Below, piece after piece: positions 23,657 to 38,460 of a stretch of 64,000 nt of DNA (positions are counted from its first letter, which is position 1; every line of letters begins with the position of its first letter). The translations under genes and the position numbers were made by a program. Under the pieces are notes generated by a model that saw nothing but the letters and a program-made list of their open reading frames with translations, had not been told where the DNA came from and ran no database searches. The stretch lies in assembly GCA_028829895.1 (NCBI GenBank), contig CM054182.1, positions 5,623,001 through 5,687,000 on the forward strand, given 5' to 3'. Source of the stretch: Sinotaia quadrata (lineage: Eukaryota > Mollusca > Gastropoda > Architaenioglossa > Viviparidae).

Positions 23657-25196
23657 CTGAAAGTAACAGTTCACATTTAATAGCTGGCATAGTAAGGAAA
23701 TTGGTAATACATGTAATTCTAATTGACATATGATCCTAATGTCTAATTTACAAGTAATTGTAATTAACAAAACATTATAGCTCCAATGTTCCTCAATGTC
23801 TTTTAGTAAAGTTTTATATTTACAAGTTACTATACTTGATTGCATAAATCCTTCAGTTAAGTCTTCAGTTAAATTTATAGGGACTGCGCATGCGTACGCT
23901 TGCTTGTTTGTGTGTGTGTGTCTGTGTGTGTGTGTGTGTGAGTGTGTAATTTTGTGTAAATTGACTATGATGTTAACTTCATATCACATATATTCAAACT
24001 TCTTTACATCTTTTAGTACAAGTGTCCTCACATAAATTTACTAGTGAATACGTTTCTCCTGAATCACTCAGGTATTTTTTAACAGATGATGTAAATTTAC
24101 CAGTAAGTGACAATGCTAGTCTGTAGGACTGTAAATTCTGAAATCATTAATATTTTTAAATGTATAATCTATTGCCAAGTAAAAGTGATTCTATTTACCA
24201 GTGAGATGTTAGTGCTGATGATGGAGATGGTGGAGAATGTGGACTGGTGGAAGTGCTCTCATTTTCATCACTATCATAAGCAATCTCAAAATCATCAATA
24301 TTGACAGGCTGGGTCAGACGCTGCCGCCATAGAGCTAAAATGCTTCCTGCTACCTCTTGTTCCAAGCGGCGAGCTAATTCATGTTTGTCCTCCTCATCAA
24401 ACAATTCATCCTTTTCAGCATTCAGGTCTGCCTCAATGGAATATATGCTGCTTGGTGTGATAAACCCACTGCCCTCTCTAAAAAAACACAACACATTCTG
24501 TGATAAAGCCACTGCACTCTAGAAAAACACAATACATGGTGCAATAAATCCACTGATCTCAGTGGATTACATGCTGTGATAAATCAACTGGCCTCTCGAG
24601 CAGAATACAATACATTAATTAATCTCATTATTTAGTTTACAAATTTAATGATAATTGGCACCCTAGATGACCATCTAGTTTGCCTGGCTGTTAAACCAAT
24701 CATGATTCCAGCCAACAAGCATGCTGTGAAAAGTCAAATGCATTGCATACCAATGCTGAGAGTATATTCTATTTAAAATAAAACTGGTTAATTTCTTGAA
24801 GTCCATATAAAAGTTTCTGAAACCAAATAAGATTCTTAAGCACTCAGGCCCTTTAGAACTTAATGATGAATTGCTCTACTCAAGCTGCAAACTTGTGTAA
24901 ATATCTATATGCTAAATTGTATATGTGCCTGTGTCTCGAGGTGGTTTTTGGTTGGTGGGTATTAATTAATGTGTTTGGTAAATCTGAATTTTAACTTTTA
25001 CATATTTTAAATACAGCAAAGACTATTCCTGCCATACATAAAAATTATGGTATTAAAATTTAAAATAAAAGGGCTTATCTAACTTGCTTCCGATTACTAT
25101 GTCCATTAAAAAAACTGTGTAGCTTGATTTTTTTTAAAGAAGGATATTGTGAACCTCAGATATATCAAACCAGTTGGATGATTCCTTGAAACAGTA

Positions 25197-25285
<89 letters not shown>

Positions 25286-26487
25286 ATGCTGAATGGCTTT
25301 GTATGTTTCACCATTATTCAATTAAAGGCATTAAATTCTATAGTCTACTATTAAAATACTTTATCATAGAGTCCAAGACCCTCACCATTCACCACAGTCC
25401 ATGCAATGCATAATAAGTAGTATGTCAGTAACAATCTTATAGAAACTCGAAAATCATATATTCAAAATAGCTGCTAGACATCAGAATGACATGAACTAAA
25501 ATTATATCTGCAAAATAACTTAAACTTTGATAAATAAAATTTTGATAAAGCCAAATGATTTCTTTCTTCTTTTTTTCCCCCCGGAAGCTGTCATCATCAT
25601 CCTAAGCAAAGAAGGAGTGATTTTCTTGTATTGTTTAATACTATCATGGTTGGGACTATCAAAAGTTATTTCACATGTGAACATTCAATTAATGCCAGTT
25701 AATAATAATGAGTGCACTATTCTCATTATTGTCTAGTGATATTGTGTGGATGGGCTAGCTAAAAAATATTTACATGTACTTGTAAATGTAAGGCTTTATG
25801 CTGTGTGGACAATAGGCAGAATAAAGATTATTTACTCACAATCTTTGGTGAGAAGATATTATGTTGTGTGTAAATATTTACTTATAATGGCTGGAGATAA
25901 GGTATTATACCAAATAGACAACAGGAAAGATATAAATATACTTACTTATTAATGTCTGGAGTAAGGCACTATGATGAATTAACAACAGGAAAGTTTTAAA
26001 TATACTTACTCATAAATGTCAGGAGACAAGGCACTATGGTGAATGGACAACAGGAAAGTTTAAAATATACTTACTCATAAATGTCAGGAGACAAGGCATT
26101 ATGTTGTGCTGATAAAAGAGGAGCATCCCAAGACTCTGTGAGGTTGTCATTTTGAATCTGAGAGAGTGTTACTGTTAATTTAGGCTGGCCTGGTTTGCTG
26201 TTGATGGGAAACAAAATATTGTTTAGAACCAACTATATACATATACATTCAGTGATATGCAAAAATAGATCTCGACATTAATGGGGGAAATATGACTGGG
26301 AGATTTTACATTAAATGAAGTTGAGTCTAATTTTAAAGTTGTAAAATAAACTGAGATAGATAACATATCACTGTACATTTCAAATCTAGAATGTTTTGTG
26401 GTCATTTAAAATATACTAAAAATATAAATAACATAATTTACTGAAAAATAAATAATACTTATATTTTGTTTTTTTAATCTCTCTGTA

Positions 26488-26529
<42 letters not shown>

Positions 26530-29500
26530 TGCTTTATCTTTTACTACAATCTTTTTATGTTGAAAATTAAGTAAGTAATCATTTATTATCAGGAATATTT
26601 TTGTTATATATGATTGTATGCTGTATAGTAAATCATTAAAACAAATAATATTAAAATTTTTATACTAAAATTTGTAAAAAAGAACTTATACTATTATAGT
26701 AATCAATTACTGTGTATTTACTTACTAACACTTCCAAACACTGATTCTAAATGTAAGATGGGTCAGTTTAAATTTAATACATTAAATATGCCCACCAGAA
26801 TGGTAATTAATTAATAGGAAAAGTGCATCATGATGAGAGATGATCATTCAAAAGATGGTTTTTATTTTAAAATGTATCTTATGTTCTTTCAGTAAGTTCA
26901 TAAGCAATCCATCAAACTCACACCTGGTCAAAAGCTTATGACTAAAAGAATATAAAAGAGCCAGTATGAATTGATTCATATTGCAGGAATAGAATACAGG
27001 TTACATGAGTATATTTACAGGGGATTATATATACACAATGTACATTGCCCGAATGAAAACAAAATACAAGTAAAATTATCGTATCTAGTTGCAACCAACT
27101 TTCTGTCATGATTTGGAATGTTATATTAAGGAAAAAATTCCTTTAAGCTCTTCATCGTGTTTTATTTTTTTTTATTTCCATTAATATTTTTTACTAGCTC
27201 ATGTAGCTCAATACAGGTGTTTCAACAGGAAAGGTATTGCTGAAGTAGTATTTTGCAAATAAATGTCAGGATTCTGCATGCCATTAAAATGTGTTTGAGT
27301 ATATTTTTGAACAAAGTATATGTGACTTGTAAGAAATACTTATGCAATTCTTTATTTTAAAAGTAAGAATAACTTGACTTGATCTCATTTTAAACTGACT
27401 TATCCCAAAGAAATGAATAAAACATCAAAAATTCAGTAAACAGTCAACATATACTCTATTATTACATATTTAATAGTGTGCAGTTTCTAACTTCCATTCT
27501 GATAAATACTTTTTACTTTTGTTATTGTGGGAGATGTGAGATTGCCCCATCATCACATAGTAAGAGTCCAGTTCTCAGGACAGTAATATGAATGAACCTT
27601 AAAGGAGTCATTAAAATATAATCAAGTGTCACACATTTCATAAGCAAATTGGAAATTCACAAATCTTTATAAAATTATAGCTTATAATAAATAATGGAGA
27701 AAATATAAAGCAAAACATTTCTTTTAATTTTTTTAAATTTTAGTTACTTTTCATAATTATTTTGGAGTTACATACTGACATGTCTTTTTGCTGTTATATC
27801 AATCACACCTTCACACAGAAATTATATGAAAGAAACATTTTTTCAATTCTACAACTGCTAGTTCCTGAATCTGAAAACTAGAGACTGTCTATATTTAGAC
27901 AGATAATAATGTTAATCACTTAATGTCTTATTGTTATTTTTTTAAAAAGTTAATAATAATAATACTGTTATATAAAAGTAATTCCTAATTTTTTCTTGAC
28001 TCTTCAGAATCACAGTAATAGTCATTTCACATATGATTTCTTTGTAATACTCTTTTAGTTGTTCACTCAAAATATTTATCATTACAGTATTTCTTCTCAA
28101 GTTAAAATAATAATTTCTCAGTTATCATGGGGTCTGGAGTTACCAATACTGACAGAAATCATTGATTTACCAACATCTGAATTTTGATCTGTTTCTATTG
28201 TGATTCCCCCCCCCCCCAACACACATACATACTGATCTTCATAAAAGGGATCTAAATACAATCACTGCTTCATAGCTGCTGCTGCAATTGAAAGAATATA
28301 ATCACAACAAACAATAACTAATTTGATACTCAATAGGTTTACGAACCTGCAAGTCTTACAAACAGTAATCAATATAATTTTCACTAAACTCTTACATTTA
28401 CAAGCAAACAGATTACATCACTCAGCCATGCATTAGGTATTAGTATAAGAAAACACAACAAAACAACACTACATGTTTGTACAAATGTAAAATGCCAGAA
28501 GGGAGACAACACAGCATGCCAACGTACTGACCAGCAGACTCTGGTCCAAAAGCAACACGTTCACTTTTAAAGAAAATTCTGGTTAGCTGCACAATCTTTC
28601 ACCAAACAAAACTAACAGGCGCATGCTTTATTTTCTCTAACTGAATACTTCCATTAGCACGACACAACCTACAAACGGTAACAGGTAGATAAACAGTTGA
28701 TAGCTCAAGGGAAATAACCTACTTTGCCATTAGAGTTTGAGCAGCAGATTTAGCCAACAGCAGGCGTGAAAGCTGAGTACTCTCGCTTGTCCCTTCCTCT
28801 TCTTCCCTGAAAGGGGTGTAATGAGTAGAGAGAGAAGGAACAAAAATGAGTTAAAGCAGCAGGTCTGTCATAGGGAAAGTCATATAAGCAAAAATTAAAG
28901 AGACCCTTTTTCTTAAACAAAAAAATGTATAAAGGGAATTAGTGCAAGGATGCACAATTTCAGTGGTCGGTGTGCAAATGACTTTGAGGTTATGGAGGAC
29001 TTTCTTTTCGGATTTCTTAATACACGTTTAAGTAACTGAACATACATACTGGTATAACCGGCAGTGGATGATTAAAAACAGAGCAAAAGACAAATATATC
29101 TGCCTGTCAACCCTGCGCCGCTACTACCAAAAACTAAATCAATTATGACACTGGTGCTGCTAATTGGCGACAACAGAAGTCTTCTTACAAACCAAAAAGA
29201 AACGGAAAATTAAGCTGTTTACTTGTTTAGGGTTTATGCTGGTACAGCATGGATACCATTAACTCGATTTTAGAACACAAACTTAGCCGATGACTGACTG
29301 ATACAGCTGAGAAGTACCAAGCATATCTGAGAGCTGGTGACGGTTTATAACTATCCAGGTCGCCTATTCAACAGGGACACGTTTATTTAATATTCGGCGT
29401 TGCAGAATCCTAACCGAAAGTTCAGAAAGTCCTTTTGTCTCACCAAATACGGTATTGGTATTTAAAAATTTTACCTTAATGTAAAATATGATCAAATTAA

Positions 29501-32500
29501 TAAAATTCAACTAAATTCAACATATTTACTAAACTTTTGAATCCCTGCAGTGACAGACATGCTGTAATTCAAGTTACTAGAGGGGCGCGTTGCCGAATGC
29601 TGCAGCCAATGACGCCTGGAAAGAAGCTGGCCTGAAACACGCTTATTAGCATACTTGAAGAGTGTAGTACTGACCTACTGGAACACTTGTGGCTGTGGCC
29701 CTGACCTATGTATTTCAAGCTTTCCAAATAAGCGGCGCGTGGACGCCAAAGAGGTGTTGGAGGGGAGGGGTATTACGCCGGGTAGACGCTAAGGCATATT
29801 CAATTTAAGATTTTCACACCCAGAGGGAATCAGAGATCAATTAGGTTACAGCTATCCAATTAGGACAATTTAAGAAATGGATTAATTTGTACAATACACG
29901 GCTAATTAGATGCCTCACACGTATATCCAAATCAAAATCAAGCCACTGATTAATTTTTAAAAAAAACAATTTTCATATTCTTGCTTAATCTATCAAAGCT
30001 TTGCTTACCAATGACCACTTAAAAGGATTGAACGCATGCTAGTTTTCCACCCAAATGCAAAATACTGTACAGTGGTATAGCATATAATACTGCTGTATAT
30101 GAGGAGAACTTTTCAGTGTGAGTTTACTCCCTTCAATGCATAGAATCATGATAACAATGAGTCAACTGTATCTCATTATTAACAATATATATTCATTTTA
30201 ATTTTTTTTAAAGTTAAAAATAATGCTATTTCTTTTCTTTCTTTCATTTTTTAAAACGCACATACCCGCTTTTCCAATCATAATCAACACATATACACCT
30301 ATGTTTCTTTTTTCCTTACCAGTAATGATGCTGGACCTCTTAGTACCAGTCAAATCAGTACTGAAATGGCGCTACGCAGTTGCCAAGCTTCTGTCAAGTT
30401 TCAGAACCAGACTTAGGCAAAAATGTTGTAAGAAGGAAGTGTGTTCTATATAAAACGCCATTCATGTCACTTGGAATGACCCACGTGATTTTAGGTGTCG
30501 GCTTGCGACAATGAAGGGCAACTACAAACTTGGAGGCATGAAAGTACGTCGTGTAGTGAAGTGATTCCAGAAGTAATGGATGTCAGCCATACCATTGTCT
30601 GAACCGCGCAGTTCTCAGTACTTCCGGCTGAACACTCACCAACTGCTTATCCACTTCTACTTGCTCTTGGCACTAACTGATGTATGTTGAGTGAGCGAAA
30701 GATGTTTTGCTATGTAATGAATATTTTTAATTAATTTAATAATAATGATGTTGATGATGATAAATTATAACATACAGTGAACATAAATTAATATGCATCC
30801 CTTATTATCATTCTCTATCGATTTAGTAGGCAGATGGTCATTTAACTGACTGCATCAGTTCAGGTTGTTTTTTTTAGTGATTTAAAAAGATGACCGGGGA
30901 GGGGTGGGGGTGGAGTCGGCACTCGGAAATCGTTCGTGTAGAGTGTAGACTGTAGAGTGTAGAGGAATCCTATTCTTTTTCTTCTTAACCTCTTCATGGT
31001 TAAAAAGCCTCATTGTTAGGGCGTCACAATGAGGTGCGTGAGATTGGACGATACAAGAGTAAAACAAACACATTTGCAATAAAAGTTTTCTTATTTTACA
31101 TTAAATACCTCTAAGTGTGTTCTAATCTTAGCAAACGAATGAATACTTACTCAGGATTACTGCTTTCGCCACCTGATGCTTGTCTGCTATGTCTGACAGG
31201 TGAGGAACTGTAAACAAAGAAAAAATAGATCTCTACCTAAAGACAATGCACTTAAAAAAAAATATCGAACTAAAAAACTAGATTATAAATCGTAGAGTGA
31301 ATTCATGTACTTCTTAATATTATATTAATTAAAAATATTAAAACCACCAATAAAGATATTTTTAATAATTACAAAAGCCCCGGAAAAGTTGATAATCAAT
31401 CCATCAAACTCACATTTGGTCAAAAGCTTATGACTAAAAGAATATAAAACAACCAGTAAGAATTGATTCATATTACAGGAATAGATTAAGGCTACATGAG
31501 TATATTTACAGGTGATTATATATACATAATGTACATTACCCGAATGAAAACAAAATATAAGTAATAATAGCATATCTAGTTGCAACCAACTCTCTGTCAT
31601 GATTTGCAATTAATTGCTATTCTTTAAACAAATCTGAGATGTTTATGGAAATCAGATTTTAGATTCGGCTTTTTAAATTTCTAATGTCTTCATCAAAGTA
31701 ATAGTAAAAGCCCTGGTTCATAGCTGTATTATTTAAGCTTACATTAAACTGTCTATTGCACCGCGAAGCCAGCGGAATGAAACAGGATTTTGTTATTTAA
31801 TTTTCATCAAATTGTGGGTAAATAAAAATGTCAAATATCTTTATGAAAGTGGTACGAAACGTCAAATATCTTCATCAGATTGTGGGTAAATAAAATGGTC
31901 AAATATTTTTATGAAAATGGTAAAACGTCAAATATCTTCATCAAAGTGTGAGTAAAATAAGTGGTATGAAACACCAACAATCTTCGTCAAAATGAAAAAT
32001 TAAATATGAGTATTTTTGCTCAAAAATCGATTGTTGATGGTGTCATTGTGTCTCTAAGATCTTCATTAAATTGATTTAATACGAAATCTCTAATCTCTTC
32101 ACCAAAAACACAAGTGTCTACAGATGCCTTGTATATAATACCAATATGCGGATTTTTTTTTTTTCGGTGGGTGCGGTATGACTGCTGGATTTTTCCCTTT
32201 GAATTACAAAGCATTAGCAAAGCTGAGCAGTGAGCTCATTAAACAATTTAGTACATGATTTGTACACTAGAGCTCATTAAACAATTTAGTACATGATTTG
32301 TACACTAGAGCTCATTAAACACTTTAGTACATGATTTGTACACTGACATAACTCGACAGTTCTTTCCGTTAAAGGAGAATTCTCACCACAGGAAAAGGAA
32401 ATGGCAACCAAACCACTGGGCTAGATTCTATTTCCTTAGCGAAGATTGGTACTTTGAGAAGACTCCTTTTCCCTTAAATGCAGAGGTCACATTCTATTTC

Positions 32501-35500
32501 CTTAGAGAAGATTGGTACTTTGAGAAGACTCTAATCCTTTTCCCTTAAATGCAGAGGTCACATTCTATTTCCTTAGAGAAAATTGGTACTTTGAGAAGAC
32601 TCTAATACTTTTCCCTTAAATGCAGAGGTCACATTCTATTTATAGCGAAGATTGGTACTTTGAAAAGACTCTAATACTTTTCCCTTAAATGCAGATTTCT
32701 TGCTAAATGATTAGGAAATAGTAATTGTTATTAGCGAAGTCCGGGTCACTGGTAACACACATAGCTTGGCAATCCTTTCCGCTACTGAAGCGTTCTCACC
32801 GCAAGAGCTGAACGTGCGATGTGATGTAATAGATGTAACTGGTTCGTCGGTGTTTGCTGCACTGAATAACTTGTTGAAGACTGCAGTATCACACATTGTA
32901 ATGTGACTTACTAATGCTAAACGAATGACTCACAATCGCATACATTCAACTCTGCTCAACGATACGTCAGAAGATCACATACACCGGACCAAATGACGTC
33001 GCTTTGATATCATAACACAAGAGGGCTTGGCTTGTTACAAAATTACATACAACGCTATGACAGGACACACAGCACAAATCGACTTGATCAAGACAATATA
33101 ACATATGTAAAGCGTCAAAACGACTTGGCTCAAGGCATGTTACAGGATACACACAGCACGCAATTAACTGGCTTTTAAAAACAAACAAACAAACAAACTA
33201 TTAGCTGCATCCTAAACATAGCGACAACTGGTTTAGTTCAAGAATATTTCGTTTGAGAACATGTTTAGCGCGCATTAATCGATATGGCTCAAGATAATAC
33301 ACTATATCACAAGAATGACTGAGATGCCTAAAGACATAACATCAAGCTTGTAGCATAAATGGCTTGTCTCCTTAAGATACTACACTATACTACGAGTCTG
33401 ACTGACATTGAGATGCCTACAGACATAACACCATGCTTGTAGTACCATGGCTTGTTTCCTCAAGACAAGACAATAACTATACCATGAACCTGGCTGACAC
33501 TGAGATGCCTACAGACATAACACGCTTGTAGTACCATGGCTTGTTTCCTCAAGACAAGACAATAACTATACCATGAACCTGGCTGACATTGAGATGCCTA
33601 CAGACATAACACGCTTGTAGTACCATGGCTTGTCTCAAGACAAGACAATAACTATATCACGAACCTGGCTGACGTTGAGATGCCTAAAGATAACACCACG
33701 CTTGTAGTACTATGGCTTGGCTCCTCAAGACAATACACTACATCACAAGAATGACTGAGATGCCTATACACTACACATGTAGCGACATGCGACTTGGTTC
33801 AAAGAGTTACTGTACAGGACAAGTATGCAGAGCGTGCGCCAAGCGACTAGCCACAAGATTAATACATCACACTGTGATAAAACTACAACGTTCACGACAA
33901 TCACTACACATAAAGCGCTAAACAACAGAAATAGAGAATAAAGGATACATTACAAAACAAAGCACCTGCTGTAATCTGCCCGTTCAGAGGTATATCCGCA
34001 AAAAATACTCCAAGCAATACTCAGATGCAAGAAACCTGATTAAACTGAAAACAGATACAATATACAGTGGAGAGTGCGTCAAGTCGGAAAGCAGCAAAAC
34101 GCCCACTGTGAATCCAAATATAAACAATCAGCCTCAAATAAACTAACTGAAAAGGAAACGCGTGTCAATCGCGCAAGCATGCGTGACTGCAATGATCAAA
34201 TATATGTACACCAATCAATGAAAGCGTCGGTTACGTGCTAATTTATATAGTTAGAAAGAAGGCGTTCACTGTGGGAGTAAGCGGCGAAAGCCGGAAGCTC
34301 TACCCCCCTCCCCCCCACACACATACACTTGAACAACAAATGTGGCATAATTTCAGCGTGACTTGGCGCGCGATCTGCTGCATGGTATTAAGCACGGAGA
34401 TCTCCGTTTAAATATATATAAGTGCTCTCTCTCCCATCTGTTGTCTTCTCTGCTGTTACAAAATATCTGGTAACTAATCAGGTATCGATAACCTGCACAA
34501 CAAGTCTTTTAAATCATATGTTCTGGAATTAAAATTCTTTTTTAAGTGGTTGTTTCAAACGGCAATCAGTAACGTAAGACTTTTTAAAAACTTAAAAATT
34601 GTACTAAGAAAATATACAATCTAAGCGTTTAATAAAATACTAATTAACTTTATTTTTTAAGTAAATAATCATGGCACCCACTCCTACCCCTCATCACAAA
34701 CCCCAGACTCCCGTCAATGTCAAAAATCTCTTATAACCCCCCCCCCCCCCCCGGCCGCCAAAATAATCACATTTTATGTAAAACATTGTATAAATTAAGC
34801 ACGCATGTTGCATGCATAAAGCGTGATTTATTTGTTTTTATCCGTTGCTATGGGCTGCCGAAAAGTCATGAAAATTAAAGTATATAAAAAAAAAATAGAC
34901 AAGTTGCATGGTTTCAATAGCATTAATGTTACGCTGGCTCAGTTATCAAAGTTCTTCACTCCCTTTAAAAAAAAAAAAATAAAACACACACACAAATCAC
35001 TTTTTATTTTTAGCATTTCAATGGTGTCTACAAAGGATTTAAATAAAAAGAAAAAAGGCTGTTTGGTATATTCATTTTAATGTGCGGCATCTCAGCGCTA
35101 CTGAACTAACTGAATTTGTTCTTGTTTCTCTGCCTCCCTCCCTCCCTCCCATTTAAAAAAAAAAAAAGGAAGAAAAAGATAAGACGTCCAAGATCCAATA
35201 CCATCTTTCAACTTTGCTGAAACTCGCGACTTGGATGTTGTCGAACTTGTCAGGATGATGATAACTTGGTAGTCTCTTGTTTCACTTTTCTAAACTCTAT
35301 GTAGTCTACATTTTGTTTTGTAAATATGAATTATACAATTTTAATAAAATAATTAATGAAGGGTTATAATAATATCAAAGATAATATTTAAGTTGTCTGA
35401 TGCAGGTCACAAAATCATTTTGCTCTGACATTATTTTTGAAATAACAGTTCCACACTCATATTTATTGTGACGTTACATTTGTCACATTTGTACAACCTC

Positions 35501-38379
35501 CCTTCCTCCCTCGTCACAAAATTCTGACCACCACCATCCCCAATGCGTAACATGTAAACGAGACATATAGCGTCAAATTCAGTAAACAGTCTCATTAATA
35601 TGTTTGTTTATCATGAAAATAAAATAGCTGAGTGCTTAACTTTATTGAAAAATTGAACAGTCTAAATTATTAGATTTATTAGTAAGAAAGTAAATAATTT
35701 TTTAAACAATTAGCATAACTTTAAAAAGTGTCTCATTAATATTATGATTTTACATAAGAAAGTAAAAATTTCATGCTCTATTAACAAATAATAGCTTTTA
35801 TTAGTACATAGCTTTATTAAGAATTATGTAATTAATATTTTGTTGTCACTACTTATAATGAAAATACTCTCATAACTAACTTAACCTGTTCACTGTCTTT
35901 GGTATAGATGCTTTACCACAAAATCGGGTTACTTTTTTTAGTTGACCTATTTATATAAAACAACCAATCAGTTACTTTTTTAATTCCTTAACACATTTCT
36001 AAACTACTGAGTATTTTGGATTTTTTAAAATCACTTTATAAATAAGTTTTTTTAAAATATTTTAGTACACTGACCCATTCCATTGTCACTAGCGAAAACA
36101 TACTGACAGCGAACCGGTATGTTTAGCTTTATGAATGAAGTAAAGAATTTCATTAATATTTAATTTAAGAAAGTAGTTTTTTTAATTAATAACTAGTTTT
36201 ATTTAAACTAATGTTCATCAATATACTTTACTTTATTTATAAAGGAAGTTATATATAGCTGTGGTGGAGTAAATTTGCCTATCACTATTTCTAGACTTAA
36301 TTGTTAAACAGATTGTTAAATGTCAAAGTGACACAACCTTGGGCACTGCTTATGCTGCTATTTTTAAAGTGTCAGAGTTGGAGTAAACAGCTCAGGTGGA
36401 GAATATGCTAGAATTTGCTGATGCATTCTAAATCAGTTCCAACTGGATGTGTTACGCTAACGCCATCTAGTTAATGGTTATGATTATTACTTAATTAATC
36501 ATCCATAACTAATTACAAGTGATGAGAATCATAAATTATGTTATTAATAATTCTCCAGCGGACACCACTCTTCTCTCTCACTTGGTGGATATGTGGGCAC
36601 TATAAATGTTTTCTCTCTTCCACAGCATTAAAGACAAACATTTACTGTCATACAATATTCCATAGGTGGAAAATTTCTTACTAAAGGAGAAGACAAATCC
36701 ATCTTTAATCTATATTTAGCAAGCCTCCATCCATCCACTTTCTTCTCCAACATAAGGTTATCAATATGTGTAAGAAGGTCAATAAATTTAACAATATATT
36801 TATTCAATCAACATTCAAATATACATATGACAAATACAATGAAAAAGATTACTTGACATCTATATTTCCATGAAACTATGTTCAAATAATTTTTACACTA
36901 CACAATCTTATATAAAAAAAAATACAATTCAACAATTCAATACAAATCATGGGATAGTTCTTATCGGAGAACAGAAATGGAGTTATCAGAGATAAGCGAT
37001 AATAGTTTCTATGTAACCTGATTTAGGCACTGTCACAATAGTTTTTTGCATGCTTTTGTAATAAAGAGACAAGTTTAATGTCTACCATTATTACATCAGT
37101 TCCACATGTTTCTCTCGCACATTTGTAGGACACTGATTCACTGCTATTCTCTCAAGGTTAACTTTGATGTCTTCGCCGTATTTAACTTCCTCAAGCAGAA
37201 CAGCAATTGTAGCAATTTCTAGTACTTCCTTATACCAGAAATTTCTCGATGTAGTCAGCATATTTTGCCACCATACATCAACAGAGTGTAGTGTATTCTT
37301 TACATTTACACAATGTTCCACGCCTCTACCATGGTCAGTTGTAGGGGATTGTTAAACATAGATAAAAGAGGGAATTTTATTACTCCTTTAGTAAGAAGTT
37401 TCCACCTACAGAAAATATTATGCGATCGTAAAACGTTTATCTTATTATTGTGTAAAAGAGTAGAGTTTTATGATACCAGTATAATCCGCCAAGTGAGAGA
37501 CATGTTGGTCTTGTGGGAGAATTATTAATAACTATAAATTAAGATTCTCGATCACTTGTAATTAGTTATGTGTTGTTAACTAACAAATAATAATCACGAA
37601 GAGTGAAGGGTGCTAAGAGGTGACACAATAGCATTTGCAGAAGTCAATAACGCACTTCAAAACTTTTTTAAAGGAAAAGTTGTACTTTCTGAATAGAAAT
37701 TAAAAAGTTAAGGCAAAAGTATACACGCACGCATGCACACACAGAGATACATCTGCTTTCAGTTGATATATTTAACAAGCAGAAATGTCTTGGCAAAAAG
37801 ATAATTATATCCGATTACGATTGGCCCACAAATGGACACTCAGAATCCAAAGTTTCAGTGAAGATAACCTCAACTAGAGTCTGCTGACAAATCAAGCACT
37901 TCTGAAAAAGAAATAAACGAATGCTGTCGTAGTCAAGCGCTTCAAGAAGCAAATGCATTAAAAAAAAAAAAAAAAAACTGGCATTGGTGAATTAATGCTT
38001 TGTTTTCTTTCTACTACTATGTCGGTCATTTCTTGTTGTTTAAATGATTAATGTATCTTAGATCATTTTAAGGGGTAGTTAAAATCTGTAGTGGAGGTGG
38101 GAGGGTTATCTTGGGCAGACCCGTTAATTTACTTCTCTCTTACTTACTAGATCGATATTTGATCGACTGTGCTAGAACAGATCATACGTATAAAAAGCGT
38201 ATCGCTAAAATCATATCTAGCATTATATATTTATTTCTAGGCCCCGACTTTTACATTTATATATTACTTTTCAATATATAAAATATGCTTAAGTTGAAAG
38301 GAAAACAATAATTTATTAACAAACTATAGTTTTCAGTCTTGCTCTGTCGTCGTCACAAAATTCATTTCTCTCTCTCTCT

Positions 38380-38460
<81 letters not shown>

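Noticed and set aside
25106..25413. Open frames made of Cys-Val or Thr-His repeats
   Set aside because: They are translations of TG/CA microsatellites, as at 38333-38542, 43538-44171 and 50319-50731.
30223..30453. Plus-strand 76-codon frame with basic end
   Set aside because: No recognised domain; lies in a myosin intron on the opposite strand.
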